Assembly (NCBI GenBank): GCA_003446735.1
Contig: DMCJ01000167.1
Location: 1-15,701 of the forward strand
DNA length: 15,701 nt
Source: Lachnospiraceae bacterium
GTDB lineage: Bacteria; Bacillota; Clostridia; Lachnospirales; Lachnospiraceae
Direction: 5' to 3'
Shown piece after piece: positions 15,060 to 15,701 of the stretch; position 1 is the first letter of the stretch; every line of letters begins with the position of its first letter. A program made the position numbers and the translations under genes. The notes beneath the pieces were generated by a model. It saw only the letters and a program-made list of their open reading frames with translations, had not been told where the DNA came from and ran no database searches.

Positions 15060-15701
15060 TTACTTCGTTTGGCTCAAAATAACTACCGCTGACAGGATCA
15101 AAAGTATCCCTGATCCCGACATGAATGATAACGGCTCGGAAAACACCACTATTCCGATCAAGGTCGCCACCAAAGGTTCTATAGTGGCTATTATTCCTGC
15201 TTTGCTCGCTTCCACCCTCTCAAGCCCGAGCGTATAAGCCAAAAACGGGATCACGGCAGTGATCAAAGCCGTCAGGCAACAAAACATTATCAGGTATCCT
15301 AAATCCGGTGAACTTGAAAACTTATTGAACATATCTGCCGGGCGGCATATAAACCATGAACCGATCGCCGCAAATATAAAGGTATAAGTCGTAACTGTAT
15401 ACGGCGAATATCTGCGCAATGCTATCGTACCTAAAATGCTGTATAATCCATATCCGATCCCGGATCCGAGTCCCACTAGCAGACCCACCGGTGTCATTCC
15501 TCCGCCGGAGATCCCTGAAACCAAAACACAACCTGCAAACGCCAACGCCAGAGCGATCAACTTCCTTTTGTCCAGTTTCTCATGAAAGAACAGTATCGAC
15601 ATGATCATGATCCATACCGGTGAAGTATAGAGCAGGATTGCCGCAGTTGAAAGCGACATCATCGTGATGGCAGTAAAATAGCAGACCGTAAAAAACAGGA
15701 T
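15060..15701 (-). CDS. DMT-superfamily (EamA) transporter, N-terminus outside the window
   Basis: The frame is open to the right edge, giving 213 visible residues; an internal ATG at 15662 is not the true start because hydrophobic coding sequence (ILFFTVCYFTAITM) continues before it. The visible part covers the end of the first EamA repeat (YTSPVWIMIMSILFFHEKL) and the complete second repeat, with about seven hydrophobic helices and the typical IEPLVATLIGIVVFSEPLS near the C-terminus. EamA proteins have ten membrane helices and export or exchange small metabolites such as amino acids or sugars; the substrate cannot be told. The stop at 15060 directly abuts the PIN remnant. Nothing else on this strand separates it from the small gene, so read-through to the terminator at 14482-14511 is possible. 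Confidence 0.88.
   Translation of the reverse strand: MLFFTVCYFTAITMMSLSTAAILLYTSPVWIMIMSILFFHEKLDKRKLIALALAFAGCVLVSGISGGGMTPVGLLVGLGSGIGYGLYSILGTIALRRYSPYTVTTYTFIFAAIGSWFICRPADMFNKFSSSPDLGYLIMFCCLTALITAVIPFLAYTLGLERVEASKAGIIATIEPLVATLIGIVVFSEPLSFMSGSGILLILSAVVILSQTK

Overview
The window reads as chromosomal DNA from a low-to-mid GC Firmicute of the class Clostridia, most likely a member of the Lachnospiraceae (Butyrivibrio-like). The evidence is strong AGGAGG-type ribosome binding sites, heavy use of ATA, AGA and AGG codons, many lipoproteins with LSAC/LCGC lipoboxes, and resemblance of several proteins to families I know from that group. No rRNA, tRNA, CRISPR array or complete insertion sequence was seen.

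All intact genes but one lie on the minus strand, so transcription runs mostly right to left. At the right edge is a DMT/EamA-type exporter (partial). Next comes a frameshifted, 5'-truncated PIN-domain gene that overlaps a small intact gene. A bidirectional terminator then separates these from the single plus-strand gene, an acidic, repeat-containing coiled-coil protein. That gene and the next minus-strand gene are driven by back-to-back sigma-A-type promoters at about 13010-13080.

The central block (12973 down to 3945) looks like one tightly packed transcription unit: a seven-helix hybrid histidine kinase with receiver and Hpt domains, an orphan solute-binding lipoprotein, a MoxR AAA+ ATPase, a DUF58 protein and a TgpA-like membrane transglutaminase. 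The last three form the well-known MoxR/DUF58/transglutaminase module. Their coupling to a sensor kinase and a binding protein is the most interesting feature here.

A 341-base gap (3604-3944) holds two gene remnants in different frames, which looks like a deletion scar. Left of it is a second closely spaced run: a lipoprotein with an apparent internal duplication, a 3-hydroxyacyl-CoA dehydrogenase-like enzyme, a PlsC-type acyltransferase, a small Smr-domain protein and a GNAT acetyltransferase cut by the left edge. The dehydrogenase and acyltransferase suggest acyl-lipid or acyl-CoA metabolism, but no single pathway is shown.

No feature proves a new system. The best leads are the kinase/binding-protein/MoxR unit, the coiled-coil protein transcribed away from it, and the small intact gene left beside a broken PIN toxin gene.
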